Notes: generated by a model from the letters alone, not told the origin. 64,000 nucleotides of DNA from Astropecten irregularis (GCA_963971285.1 OZ020262.1:13185308-13249307); one strand, 5' to 3'. Shown: positions 10,241 through 22,799, counted from the first letter of the stretch. A program made the numbers and translations.

Positions 10241-11987
10241 TCGGGCAAATCGATCATTGAACCGAACAACCAAAATCATCAATTATATTTGATCCTGGAG
10301 TATATTATCCGTATCGCGTCGTGAAATGCTGTGAAATTCAAGGGGAAAAACTAGATTTTGCAAACCTTCAAAAAATGCCCCATATCGATTTCAACTGCAT
10401 GCTGCACTCGAAATTAAACACGAAGGAACGTGCACAAATGGAACTCGCGCAAGACTTACACAAAGCTGAGCTAGTGTCCTTCCAAATGACATTCAATCTT
10501 TCGTTGTCACAGTAAAATCCTTTGGTGAAAGGACAGTAACTTCCATTTTCTTCTAGATTTTACCGGCGCCTTTTCGTAAGTGCTTTTGGCAAGGATATTT
10601 TCATCACAAAAACGTCTCCGGCTATTATTATTCAGCCTATCAACTAGCCACCCGTAATTATAGGTCTACTGCTTGTTTGAAAGGTTTAACTGAACCGGTG
10701 GGACTTGTTTTCTACACGCTTATATAAATGTCCTTGTCTGGTTTCCGTCTCCCTTGGACCCAATTACAGACTAAGTCACTCGGAAATATGAACCAGAACT
10801 GAGTTTAAAATTCAGCGGAGAATTGGGCAGTTCGTTACGTAATGTTACGTAATTCACAATGTCCCTGCGATAAAATAATTATTATGTTGTACAGTATGAT
10901 GATGCACAATTATGTATAGGGGCATTGGGTCAATGATAATTCTGTTTAAAGATATGGTGCAGAATGAATCGGTATGAAAAATTATTGTTTTTATTATCAT
11001 TTTCGGTTCGAAAGATAATTGTTCATGTGTTCTTTCCTCCATGGTTTTATAATTCGAGACAGCGATTTACAAAAAACTGCACAAACCGCCCGTCGTCGAA
11101 AATTGTTTTCCGAATATTTTTGTCAAGACGCAGAAATCGTGTTCTGCACTACTTTCGTTGTCGAGTCCTAGTTTTTCCTCAGACAATAATCCTTCTTTCG
11201 AGTTCCGTATACTAAAGATTAAACAATTCTGGCAGTTTTTTGTCTTAAAAACCCATACAACTTGCTGCTTTGTTTTCATCGCTCCAAGATCGGCGAGTTG
11301 GAATGGACGCCATTCCGCGCTGAGCTATAACATTGGCAGACCTTGCAATGTGGAAGTGCTTTATACTCGATGTTTAGTGAGTCAGTTTGCGCTGACATCA
11401 ACATTGTGTACACAGCCTAGCTATATTTTCTTGCTGAGTAATTTCCCTGGGTTTGGAAAAAAAGTTCAATCATTGCATGTTCCGCTGGGAAATGAGTGTA
11501 CGTCTTGTGTCAAGGTTATTTTCGGGGAATGTCGGGGGGGGGGGGGGTCTAAATGCAGTTTGAAAATTCGAAGATGATTGACAGGGTTTAGGATGTGGGT
11601 CACCGGACACAGAGGTCAAACTTTTCAGAAGTAAAACTTGATGGCTGGTGTGCCAACCCAACTTTTGTTGTTTTGCAATAATAGAGATCCAATGTTGAGA
11701 GTGAGCCCAGAAACGGCTGGTAAAGAGGCCAACTGGTATACCGCCAATACACGGTTTGTATAATCACCCTTCCATTGTAACTTGTAATTAGTCTGATTTC
11801 CAGACCACGAATCTCCCGACTATTGTCTGTCTATTCTAGGTTGTCAGGGAATCTTTGGGCAGGGAACCAGACTAATTATAATGGCCCAATTAGTCTTATT
11901 TCAATGTGGATATCAATATAGCAATGATCTGATTGATCGGAATCAGTAGTAGAAAAGTCTTCTCCGACAAGAAACTAGTTTCCCCAT
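10241..11987. other. No gene recognised
   Basis: Holds short open frames (10321-10515, 11158-11577) without recognisable motifs; the latter runs through a 13-base G tract at about 11536. The rest looks unique. Confidence 0.4.
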
Positions 11988-12370
11988 TTAAGGTATAATA
12001 CATGATTGGAAAAGGTCACACAACAGCACTCACACTTTGTGTGATCAAACATGTAGGCCTACATGAAATAATTAAACAATAAAACCTGTGAAAGTGTCAG
12101 CTCAGTCACACATCTGAGTCACGAGAAAATAGCGAAAACCCGACTCAACTTTTTCTTATAAAGCATAAGAAATGGTTTTGATCTTACCTCGAGATCAAAA
12201 CCGTCTTCTGTCTTTGTTTGACTCATTTCTGGAAAATGTACGTCATTAGGCGGAAATATTATTAAAGTATGTTTCTACCAGCACCATCTTCATTCATATT
12301 CTGAAAGTTATACGTAAATCTGTGAACATTCAAGTTTGGGTATGTTACCAATCCTGTACTGTACCTTTAA
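11988..12370 (-). mobile_element. TTAA-flanked MITE, family D
   Basis: TTAA, then aggtataatacatgattgg, to ttaccaatcctgtactgtac and TTAA. This copy has the long left half (ctcacactttgtgtgatc, gaaaacccgactcaact) found again at 18106 and 61051. Confidence 0.82.
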
Positions 12371-12564
12371 GTTTTCTTTTCTTTCTAAGAAAGACGTTAA
12401 ACGTTCTCCTTACTCTTTAACCTTATAACAAGGTGATGACTGTTCCTGTCTTAAAGATCAAGGATCCTCTTGCAGGTTGGTTAGAGTTCCACGAAACGAC
12501 AACATTGACACGCGACAGAATGCACGCCCCTTATACTCACTCACAAGACGTTCACCCGGGCACG

Positions 12565-12929
12565 TTAAAGGTAGTATCATACTTTGGTAAGAAACCGAAA
12601 CAGAAATGTTCACAGATTGACCTATAACTTACGTGGTATGAAGATGGGGGTGGTAAAAACATACTGTTAAAATATTTCCGCCTGAAATGGTGTATTTATC
12701 CAGAAATTAGTAAAACAACGACCGAAAATCTTTTTGATCTTTTAAAAGATCAAAAATAAAATAGAAAAGACTTAAGAAATACTATGGCCGTTTTTCACTG
12801 TTTTCTCAAAGTGGGCACCGTATGGGACTGAAATTTTCACAGATGACTGTGACTGTATCCTTCCTTGATATTTTTGCCCATGAATCTGTATTTCATTGAT
12901 AAAAAACCAAAGTATGATATTACCTTTAA
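12565..12929 (+). mobile_element. TTAA-flanked MITE, family B
   Basis: A full-length copy with TTAA at both ends, the left terminus aggtagtatcatactttgg and the right ccaaagtatgatattacct. Very similar to 4482-4836. Confidence 0.87.
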
Positions 12930-14237
12930 CAGTCAGTGCCAGCAAACAATCTCTGTGAAGTTCATTATTTTGGTATAGGCTTACTAAGATCACGTTCTGT
13001 GACTGAGGGTTACAGTGCCGTACGCACATTTTGGCAATGAACTTGTCATGGCCTTGTTGTGTATGTATACACGTACGAAAATAAGAATGAGCGTCAACGT
13101 CTTATGCCAATGTGTGTCAAGGCCAGTGTGTGTCGGTGGCACCGTAGAAACTTGCTCATTGTGGGCGTTCAGACGCTGTTTTTAAAGTGGTACATCTTCG
13201 GTTTAAACCCAACAGGGTCTACCTACTTGTGTCCGAATGGCTACGCTGGACTGTTTTGTGTGCTAATGGTCTATCTTCTAAAACTTAGACCGCCGAGGAG
13301 GGACGGTCTAGACTACGTGTACCGGTCTACATGACAATGATGGGCCTAAAGACGTCTGAAGTTCGGTTTTGGAGTTATGCGACACAAGTGACCTCTAAAC
13401 ATCAGAGATAGACCGTTCTCAGTTTAACCATGAGTAGTATGAATGCAAGTGGTTTGGGATGAAGTGTTAACCTCCCACTGTGGCCGCAATGGATAGACCT
13501 TTTTCGGTCCCCGGACTACTGTGTCTGAACATAGCCAATATGGCGGCACTGAGTTTTCTTGGTAAGGTAAGATCAAGAAAGCGATCGTAAAACATCATCA
13601 TCAGTTGGTCGATGAGTGGTTGTGCAGGGTTTTCCCCCAAGACTTCCCAAGGGTCGTTTGAAACATCTTTCGTGTAGGATCCGGCAACACATCCGGTAGG
13701 CCTATCACTTATGGCAAACCGTTTCTTTTGAACAAAAGGCTCCCATATCTGACACCACGAAATCTCACAGATTTGTCTGCAGCCCCCATTGACGAATTTT
13801 TGGAGAGGCTTGCGGGTTGAGCATGTTGCGAGAAAAATCATCCATAAAGACTCTCTTTCTGTGTTCAGTGTGAGACTAATATTTGTTTTTCTCATGTCAA
13901 GTAATTTAGGGATTATAGTTCTAACAAATAAAGCGAGGTATGTTGAGTGTTGAACATCCTCTTTAAGTTATGCCTAATGTATAAGTGGTATGCAGTTTTC
14001 TGATCATTATAGGCCAGCAACCCATCCCCACCCACCCCCAACCCCGCCCCCGCCCACCACCAGCATAGCCTTCCCGCCATCGAAAAACCATCAAAAACAA
14101 CTTCCCAGATTCTTGAAACACGTTACAGCGCCGCCAAGACGGATAAACTGACGACCTGATGGTGAACTGTGTAACATTTCATACAGGGACAAAGCATCAA
14201 TGTAGAGAATGATTATTATGTTGACGGAAGTTATAAT
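12930..14237. other. No confident gene; one 142-codon open frame
   Basis: The longest frame without low complexity in the left 20 kb is here (minus strand 13467-13895, 142 codons), but it shows no motif I recognise. On the plus strand, atggcggcactgagttttct at 13540 is followed by a ggtaaggtaaga donor-like word. Neither is supported by a second exon. Confidence 0.3.
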
Positions 14238-14366
14238 GAGTGCATTCGTTTAGCTCCCTCGGGTCGACACCAGTCAACCTCGTCCCCATTCTCTCGCTTG
14301 TTTTGTACAATAAAACACGACCATTCCCAGAAAGGGCTGACCCGGGGGAGCTAAACGAATGCACCC
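14238..14366. mobile_element. MITE, 'TGCATTCGTTTAGCT' family
   Basis: Inverted ends gagtgcattcgtttagctcc and gggagctaaacgaatgcacc, with cgacaccagtcaacctcg and accattcccagaaagggctg inside. About 129 bp. Copies lie at 19860 and 47041 and a fragment at about 20045. Confidence 0.85.
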
Positions 14367-14546
14367 AATAATGATCACTGTGAGTGACCGTGCCATGCAC
14401 TTGCCGTTTCAAATGACTTTGGCATGCTAGTCAATTCTAACATGGAGCTAGAAGCGCACAAGAGCCGTACCATTTGCCGAGTGACGTATTTTCCCAGTAT
14501 CATTAACCCTTTTCGAGACACAGGGGGCCATTTCAAAATTCCACGC

Positions 14547-14898
14547 TTAAAGGCATAATACAGGATTGGTAAAGGTGACAGAACATCACAGCTGCATAGT
14601 AATGCTCCTAATTTGATTTGTTATGGAGTAAAATCAAACCTGTGAAATGTTTCAGGTCATGTCATCATAGGAAACTGTAGAAAACAGTGAAAAACACTCA
14701 CGGTATTTTCAGGAGTTTGATCTCACCCCGGGATCAAAACTGTTTTCGTTATTTGTTTTACTTTAAAATACAACTCTTCATGCGGAAATATTTTAATAGT
14801 TTGTTTCTACCAGCACCATCTTCATATCCTGAAAGTTATACGTAAATCTGTGAACATTTCTATTTGGGTATATTACCAATCCTGTACTGTACCTTTAA
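14547..14898 (-). mobile_element. TTAA-flanked MITE, family D
   Basis: TTAA, then aggcataatacaggattggt, to taccaatcctgtactgtacc and TTAA. Its right TTAA is also the left TTAA of the family B element at 14895, so two families share one target tetranucleotide. Confidence 0.85.
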
Positions 14899-15234
14899 AG
14901 GCACTATCATACTTTGGTAAGGCACCAAAACAGAAATGTTCACAGATTTACGTATAACTTACAAGGTATAAAGATGGTGGTAGAAACATACCGTTACATT
15001 TTTTCCGCCTGAAATGGTGTATTTATCCATTTTCTTTGTTGATCTTTTAAAAGAACAAAAATAAAAGAGAAAAGACCTAAGAAATACAGTGGCCGTTTTT
15101 CACTGTTTTCTCAAAAAGTGGGCAAAGTATGGGACTGAAATCTTCACAGATGACTATTACTGTATCGTCCTTGATATTTTTGCCCATGAATCTGTATTTC
15201 TTTGACAAAAACCAATGCATGATATTACCTTTAA
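14895..15234 (+). mobile_element. TTAA-flanked MITE, family B
   Basis: TTAA, then aggcactatcatactttgg, to ccaatgcatgatattacctt and TTAA. It directly follows the family D copy. Confidence 0.82.
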
Positions 15235-15518
15235 CGAATAACACATGTATAGGCCTAGTATAATAAAAAAATATATACAGGTGCACAGACCAATAATGCG
15301 ACCATCAACCGAAGCCAAGTTGAAACACATTTATATTGCATGTGTATATTATTAGAGAATTGCCTTGTATAAAGTCAGATGATGTGTGTGGAAGGAAAGT
15401 CTTGAGGCCCGGAAGAATCTGCTCTGATAAACACGATTCAGATATTAGTGTTGCGATAGGTTTAATATAACGCTTCATTTTGTCATGGTGCCACTGCCAT
15501 ATAGATAAACGTCTAATA

Positions 15519-15997
15519 TTAAAGATACTATCATACTTTGGTAGCATACCGAAACAGAAATCTTCACAGATTTACCTTTAACTTACAGGGTAAAAAGATG
15601 GTGATACATGTAGTAAAAACATACTATATACCGTTGTTTCTGCCTGAAATGCTGTATTTATATCCAGAAAAGAGTTAAAACCAGTGACCAAAAACAATAG
15701 AGAGATCATTATTCTCACCGGTTCTTTTTCAGAACCACACATTCATAAAAGAGATTGTACATGGTGTCTCCGCAAGCTTACTTTATTAAAAACAATATTG
15801 ACCTTTCAAAGATACAAAAAATAACGGTGAAAAGATTTAAGAAATACCGTGGGCCTTTTTTCACTGTTTTTCTCAAAAAGTGGGTACCGTATGGGACTGG
15901 GAATTTTCACAGATGACTGTTACTGTATCTGTCTTGATATGTTTGCCCATGAATCTGTATTCCTTTGACAAAACCAAAGTATGGTTATAACCTTTAA
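15519..15997 (+). mobile_element. TTAA-flanked MITE, family B, with an insertion
   Basis: Ends agatactatcatactttgg and ccaaagtatggttataacct in TTAA. About 100 extra bases near 15707-15800 contain agaaccacacattcataaaa and acatggtgtctccgcaagct, words of the hairpin repeat at 32912-33142. Confidence 0.75.
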
Positions 15998-15999
15998 TA

Positions 16000-17670
16000 A
16001 CTAGTTCTTCGTTTCTTTCATTAAATTCGACGATTCCTCTCTTTTTCATGGAACTAATAGGCAAACCAGAGAACAGTGCAAGTTTCACTGGTTAATTAAA
16101 ATACCCGCTGAAGAACGAGTTGGTTGGGTAACGGTCTAATATACAGCGTATACAACGTTCAGAACTTCAATATTATGTATCATGTTGACCATAGGGTCAA
16201 TACTAGCGTTCATCATGTTTGTCTGCAACTTCAATAATAGCGTATCAAGAGAACAGTTGCGTGTATACACAGTCTGAATTGAACTGCTATTCGTGGTGCG
16301 TACAAAGTGCAACTGTCTTAAGTTCCTTCATCAGAAGAAGTATAGGCCTACACGCTCAGTATTGATGACACATGGACCAATTATACGCCGTATCAGTGAT
16401 GAAACACGATGCTGTATGCTACAGCAAGTGATATTAAAAACAGAAGTAATCCTGCCTGTTTGTTCAAGTGGCAGCTGACTAAGAAGGCCTCAGAAACCCT
16501 GAGACTCGAATCCAAGTCCCAGGTCTGCATTATATTCATGCACTCTTTCAAAACTAAGGGCAGATTATATGAATGGCTATTAGTAAGAGCATTATTGTGC
16601 CGTTTCTAAAGGCCGTATCTCACCAAGGAAGACGTCGCGGAGACGTCTCCAACTTATCAGTCGTGGAGACGTCTCCAAAATACATAAAGGGAGTTTAGAC
16701 AAAAGTCTCACGCGCGCCTGTCCCCGTACTGTCACTCATGCATGTTCACGTATGAGGTGCACCACGTTGTGAGCTTCAGCACAAATCCTACATTGCGGTC
16801 CGTGGATTTAGTCTAACGTTAGTCGAGTGTCATGGGCATGGCATGCATGATGAAGTCACATGAAGTTGCATGATGTATGAAAAAGAAAGTGACTGACATT
16901 CCATCATGATTTTGTGCACTTCTGTTCCTCATGTTTCTCCTTAAAACTAAACGCAAACAAACTTGAACACCATAAACTGTCAGCCAAAGGTCTGATAATT
17001 TATATTTTTAATACAAGTAATAAACTGCTGCACTATTCAGCCTAACGGACTAAACCTCCAGGAAGGCAATGACTAATATTCTTGTTTACTTATCTCCTTT
17101 TCATTCATCCACAGGTACTCTCTAATCCCTCCTGATTTTTGTATTCCTCTCCTCCCTCTTGCCCATCTTGATCTCCAATCCTCTAATCAACTCCTTTGTT
17201 AATCCCCCACCCCCATCACCACACTTTCAAACCCCTTTTGTAGTCTGTTACCTTTGATCTTGCCTACCTGACCCCCACCCTTTGTCTGACTTATCTTACC
17301 CACCCTGACTGTCATACCACCCCTTCCCTTTGTCCATATCCTCTGATCCATTTTATGTATGCTTCCTTCACTTGCATGTTTGTGTTTTTTTGTCATTTAG
17401 CCTTTGAGAAAGATCCTGCTAGGATCGAAACGCGTCAGGCCCTCCTAACTTTAAGCAATTTATATTTTTAACAGAAGTTTGAGGGAAAATGACACTTAAT
17501 TAACAAACTTATTACGTACATGGAACAGCTCCTTTCCAGGTTTCAGCGGGAACGTGGTCGTGGCAACGCGAAGCTAGTGCACATGAATTAATGACGTAAT
17601 CAGCAAAATCTCGACTTCACGTTCACGGAGCGCGGAGGGAGCCTTCTGCCAAAAATCTCTAATAGCTCAC
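16000..17670. other. No gene recognised; repeat fragments
   Basis: Holds an inverted pair of gacgtctcc words at 16620-16680 and a fragment of the 'gatcctagcaggatc' foldback near 17400-17465 (gaaagatcctgctaggatcg). Otherwise there is no coding or repeat signal. Confidence 0.4.
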
Positions 17671-17671
17671 G

Positions 17672-17879
17672 CTCTCTTTTATTTTTGACCTTTTAAAAGA
17701 TCAAAAAGATTTTCGGTCGTTGTTTTACTCATTTCTAGTTCTGAATAAATACACCATTTCAGGCGGACAAATGTTAAGGGTAGATTTCTACTAGCATCAT
17801 CTTCATACCCTGAAAGTTATAGGTAAATCTGTGAATATTTCTGTTTTGGTGTCTTACAAAAGTATGACACTACCTTTAA
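17672..17879 (-). mobile_element. Family B MITE, truncated
   Basis: Starts inside the element at tcttttatttttgacctttt and runs to the normal end, caaaagtatgacactacctt in TTAA. The other end is missing. Confidence 0.7.
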
Positions 17880-18105
17880 AACATAAATCAACCGAGGAAC
17901 CTGTCTGAAAAAAAGCTGAGAATAACAAGAGAGAATTGGGTCTTGTCGGTGTTGACTCTGTGTCTGACATTTTGAGGAATTGTCATCCGATACGGTAGAC
18001 CATTTAGCTTCGATTATAACTCGGCCCTAAAATAAGTCTGTACACAGTCGGGAACAAATCATAATAATGTTACAATCCTTAAGCCATTGCAACATTTGTT
18101 AGATG

Positions 18106-18674
18106 TTAAAGGTATAATACATGATTGGTATAAAAGGTGACACAGAACAGCACTCACACTTTGTCTGATCCATGAAATAATAAACCCGAGAAAATTTGAG
18201 CTCAATCGGACATCTGAGTCACGAGAAAATAGCGGAAACCCGACTTATAAAACATCAAGAATGGTTTTGATCTTACGCAAGATCAAAACTGTTTTCGGTC
18301 TTTGTTTCAATTTCTGGATAAATGCACCATTTCGGACGGAAATACTTTAAGGGTATATATGAAGAGTTCATTTGCAAAAACAGATTTGCTTTACATTTCA
18401 TGGAAACCAGTCGTATACATTTGGACATATAAAACTTATTAATTTATTGCAAATTCAACAAAGTACAGAAAATGAAAAAAAAAGAATGTATTGGTGTATC
18501 CTTCAATAAAAAAAAAGCATCTATGATGATTATGTACATTTTTCAACAAAGGAGTTATCTGTTTTTGCAAATGAACTCTTCATTTCTACCAGTACCATCT
18601 TCATACCCTGAAAGTTAAACGTAAATCTGTGAGCATTTCTGTTTGGGTATGTTACCTGTATAATGTATCTTTAA
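18106..18674 (-). mobile_element. Family D MITE carrying a nested MITE
   Basis: TTAA, then aggtataatacatgattggt, to gttacctgtataatgtatct and TTAA. The interior is split by the 221-bp element at 18361-18581, after which ttctaccagtaccatcttca resumes the family sequence. Confidence 0.8.
18361..18581. mobile_element. 221-bp MITE with 25-bp perfect inverted ends, nested
   Basis: Left end gaagagttcatttgcaaaaa, continuing cagat; the right end is the exact complement, finishing gcaaatgaactcttc. The interior is AT-rich and non-coding. The flanking bases suggest a duplicated AT. Only copy seen in the window. Confidence 0.85.
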
Positions 18675-18881
18675 ACATTTTACTGTCTGCGCCCTTTCCG
18701 TTGAAATTATTGAAGAAAGGTTGGATTTCTTTTAATCGAATTGGCGAAGAAGGCAAGATACAGTTCTAGAATAACACAGTTATTCTGCAATCTGCATTTC
18801 TTTGACAAGCAAGACAAGTTGAGCCCTGTGGATGTGGTGAAATGATGGCTGTACAGTGTACAATAGCACTACAGAAATATT

Positions 18882-19020
18882 ACATGGTTTGAGGGTGGAC
18901 AGTCGATTCTAGCTCCCAAGGTGTTGGATGTTGACAAACTATAGTTCCCGAGGCGAAGTTTGCCAACTTCCAACACCGAGGGAAGCTAGAGTCGACTGTC
19001 CACCCGAAATATACCATGTG
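18882..19020. repeat. Foldback repeat, 'gggtggacagtcga' ends
   Basis: gagggtggacagtcgattct at the left pairs with agagtcgactgtccaccc at the right, and caaggtgttggatgtt pairs with aacttccaacaccg. It forms a long hairpin. Confidence 0.75.
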
Positions 19021-19859
19021 ATAGGCCCTATTTTTTTACTTTACCTTATTTATTTACAATTTCGTCGAGATCGGTATCAGTAAGTGCAGCAAAATGTTCG
19101 TGTTCGTTAGCCGCCATTAACTTCATGTAGGCCGAGGCTCACGCAAGCGCGCTGCAAACTTTTCCTATAGGATGCGCAGTGTGGGATGTTAAATGTGTAA
19201 CAGTTCCTCGGAGATTCCCCGGCCAACTCGCTGGTGATCAGTAAATATATCCACTGGCACGTGATGGTGAATTGACCAATTGCGATTTGGCTATAGGTCA
19301 TGAATATTTATGAGGTATACGAAATAGCCTATGAATGAATTCTATAAACGCAATACTATTTGTCTTGTTGTTTTTTTCCCGGGAAGTCTTATTTATTGGC
19401 AATATTGTTTCTCCCAACCAACCCTTGTATATAATTTTACGGCGTATTATTTATTAATATTATATAAAACATTCAGGACATAATAGCTACACGTATTACG
19501 CTATCACAAAGATTGATTTTACTGTAACTATACAAACAAGTTTTTACGTCAGGAGTCAATAAATTTTCCCGCTCTTTTTTTCTTCTTACTGTTTTTTGAT
19601 TGTATAATACATGCACTGGGAGGTGATGACGTCATCATCAACTAAAACCAAATCATATTAAATACTAGCCTGGGACTGGGAAGGGATGGTGATTACGTGA
19701 GGAGTTACAGGGGGCGCAGCGAGAAAAGTGCAGGATCCCAGGCTATGGGAGGGGGAGACAAGGGTACAAAAACTAGAACTTATGAGAAGATTACGAGCAT
19801 TATTTTGTACAGCATGATTGAAATATATTACGTCTGCAGAGGTCTGCACTGGCCTAATA
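19021..19859. other. No gene recognised
   Basis: AT-rich in the middle (19300-19600), with no repeat shared with the rest of the window and no coding signal. Confidence 0.4.
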
Positions 19860-19988
19860 GGGTGCGTTCGTTTAGCTTCCAAGAGTCGACACCAGTCAAC
19901 AGAGTCCGCGCCCGGTCGCTTGTTTTATGCAGAATATAAGACCATTCCCAAGTCAGGGCTGCCCCGTGGAAGCTAGACCAACGCACTT
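19860..19988. mobile_element. MITE, 'TGCATTCGTTTAGCT' family
   Basis: Begins ggtgcgttcgtttagcttcc, with cgacaccagtcaac inside, and ends gtggaagctagaccaacgca. It has diverged a little from 14238. A partial copy begins at about 20045. Confidence 0.8.
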
Positions 19989-20192
19989 AGACAGGGGAAG
20001 AAGTCAAAAATAATTACTCTGGATTGGCGGTCCAAAATAAATATTGGTGCGTTCATTTAGCTTCCCCCATCAACTCGCTTGTTTTGTGTACTCGCTTGTT
20101 TTGGTATACACGACCTGGTGGCAAAATCATAGCCAATTTCTGATTACACGCAAAAACCTGCTTACCGCAAGAATGTCTTGCACTGCAAGATG

Positions 20193-20385
20193 AGAAAAGG
20201 GTTTACGGGCCAAAACCTCCGTAAGATTTTTATGCTTAACAGAAATAGATATCTTGTAGTACTAGCCATTATAAACAATACACACATGAATTTGTACTAG
20301 AATAAAACATGTTTATATGAGCTAGGCTTTTTGTGGTAAGCAATTTTTTTCTGTGCTAAGCAGGTGTGTATGAAACTGACATCAT
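20193..20385. mobile_element. Decayed 'gctgcttagcac' family repeat
   Basis: Contains ttttgtggtaagcaattttt and gtgctaagcaggtgtgtatg and resembles the family at 932 and 30342, but has lost clear ends. Confidence 0.4.
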
Positions 20386-20965
20386 CTGCTTTGTAGCATA
20401 CATTGGTGGTTAGCAACATTTTAAACCTGGGCAAAAGAAATAGCTAACAGCCAGACACAACAAATGAAGAATTCCGAGTGCCAACTCGTTTCCTAAGCCA
20501 AACTTTGCTGTGCTCGAAGAACCGTTTAGGCCTGAACAGTGCTACGAAGCTAACCTTTGTAAGCTAAACACATTTTCAGAAAAAAAGTAATTATGAATAT
20601 TTAAAGAGAGGTAAATTGTATTTGAAAGTATCTGTGGTCGACTAGTTAGATTTAGAACTTCCAAACATTTGGCAGCCATCTTGTTCTTCCCAGTTCTTCG
20701 GCCCTTGTATGTAAGCTGTATGGCAAGACAGCTGAGCTCAGTAAGTTTCCAACCAAAGCAAACAATTTCGCACAAAATGAATCATCGAAACAATTCTCCC
20801 GCCAAATGCACGTGAAACACAGAACTGTGCATTTCTCACGTTTGTGTACCGTTCAAAATCTGAATCGTGCCCCCCCCCCCCCCCCCCAAACAAAAAAGAC
20901 CAAGTGTTCAAAACTTGAAACGAGTCTTTTCTCAAAATGCCATCTGACTATGGGCATTTACGAAA

Positions 20966-21252
20966 CAGAGGCTCAGGCTCCGTCTCAGGCTCCGGCTCCA
21001 TTTCGTGAATCCATTCTGAAATAACGTGTATCAAAATAGAGGCTTTTGGCTGCGATTTGGAAGTAGATTATCTGGTTTTGAAAAGGAAAACAGAGCTTTA
21101 GCTTCAATGAAAAACCACAACCTATATTTTCAGCATATAGATGTCAGAGATGGAGCCTGAGCCTGAGCCTGAGCATAAGCCTGAGCATAAGCCTAAGCAT
21201 AAGCCTGAGCCTGAGCCTGAGCCTGAGCCTGGGGCTGAGTCTGAGCCTCCGT
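20966..21252 (+). repeat. Hexanucleotide-armed repeat, copy 2
   Basis: Left arm ggctcaggctccgtctcagg; core about 21000-21147 (caaaatagaggcttttggct, gcttcaatgaaaaaccacaa); right arm of gagcctgagcctgagcataa units to 21252. The arms are inverted relative to one another. The core matches 6831-6957 reversed and 54180-54335 directly. Confidence 0.82.
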
Positions 21253-22240
21253 TTTGTAAACCCCCTAGACAGCTAGGCTGTTTTGCCAACATACTAACGT
21301 CAATGTTTGGTTGTTCAACTGACAGTTGAGTGTTAACTCCAAAAATGGCTTTTGTTCAGCACGATTTTACATTTTTTTTCATAAACTTTGCCGAAAAAAA
21401 ATAAGAATAATAATTGAAAGACAAAAGCAGTCAAATAAAAGCGAATAAAAAAACAATTTAGGATACACTATACATATTTATAAACATCAAAGATTTAACA
21501 ATTTATAATATTACACTAAACAAAAAAAAGACACAAAAAAAGTGAACAAATTTTCTTTGTTCTTTTACAGGGGACAAAACAAAAACCTGTTAATGCTATG
21601 TCAAGATGTGTATCTTGGTTGACTTTTAGGCAATCAAAATACAGCAAAAAAGTCAACAATTTGTTATTCTTTTTAAAAAGAGAAAGAGAAATATATGTAA
21701 AAATTATTTACATTAAAACAAAATGTAATTAAAATGACACACGGAAAGGCTTTTACAAATTACAATTCTCCAAATACAAAATAAATTTATATTAAAAAAA
21801 AACAAAAAAACAAAAAAAACCATTGCAGCACCCTTGAAAATGTTCATCTCCGCTGACCCAAATTTCAAAACAAAATTTGTGATTAATATTTTGATGAAAC
21901 CTTCCCCTCTTCCTTTCAACTCCCATCCCATCCGAGGAAAAAAGATGATAAAAAACTGAAAAAGCACCCTCGAGCATTGTTTTGCAAACCACAGCATGAA
22001 AGCCTCCATCTTGGTTCCTGGGTTCAAACAGAGATTTAACATGGAACATAGCACCTGAAACTATGGATACCAGACTAACATTATTTTACCTAACATCTCA
22101 GGTACTGATCGGGTTGAGCGTTCTCTTTAAAAGTTGGCTGTCGCGCATTTTATAGAGGGCGTTCAGTTTAAGCACATTGGAGTTTCATTGCTCGATACAT
22201 AAACATTGGGCTGTTATATCACACCAAACCATTAGCAATC
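21253..22240. other. AT-rich region, no gene recognised
   Basis: Rich in A runs (21360-21830). Frames on the minus strand at 21713-22054 are low-complexity. It might include the distal 3' UTR of the kinase gene, but I found no clear poly(A) signal. Confidence 0.35.
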
Positions 22241-22245
22241 TTTCC

Positions 22246-22640
22246 AGTTACCAACTCAGCCTTCACTGGTACCCAGGGTGGTTACCAACTCAGCCTTTCA
22301 CTGGTACCCAGGGTGGTTACCAACTCAGCCTTTCACTGGTACCCAGGGTGGTTACCAACTCAGCCTTTCACTGGTACCCAGGGCGGTTACCAACTCAGCC
22401 TTTCACTGGTACCCAGGGCGGTTACCAACTCAGCCTTCACTGGTACCCAGGGTGGTTACCAACTCAGCCTTTCACTGGTACCCAGGGGGGTTACCAACTC
22501 AGCCTTTCACTGGTACCCAGGACGGTTACCAGCTCAGCCTTCACTGGTACCCAGGGCGGTTACTGACTCAGCCTTCACTGGTAACAAGGGCAGTTACCAA
22601 CACAGCCTTCACTGGTACCCAAAGCGGTTACAACCCAGGA
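22246..22640 (+). repeat. 34/35-bp minisatellite
   Basis: About eleven units of caactcagcctttcactggt plus acccagggyggttac; units with one T fewer are 34 bp. The last three units diverge. Its frames are open for over 100 codons in more than one phase because the unit lacks stops; this is not coding evidence. It lies about 0.8 kb downstream of the kinase stop. Confidence 0.9.
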
Positions 22641-22799
22641 TGGTACAAAATATTCCACGTATGTCCCGTGCATAGCCACTGAAATGGTACTTCATGTCCT
22701 TAAGGATAAAGGTTTAAACGTGATCTATCTTTCTACGGTTTGATGTTGGCAGGAGCACTGGCAAGGGTAACGTACAGAAGACAACCAGAGCATGCCCAC

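Noticed and set aside
22177-22682. Repeat proteins from the 35-bp array
   Set aside because: Overlapping frames in several phases are open because the unit lacks stops; unit lengths of 34 and 35 bp would shift the frame.
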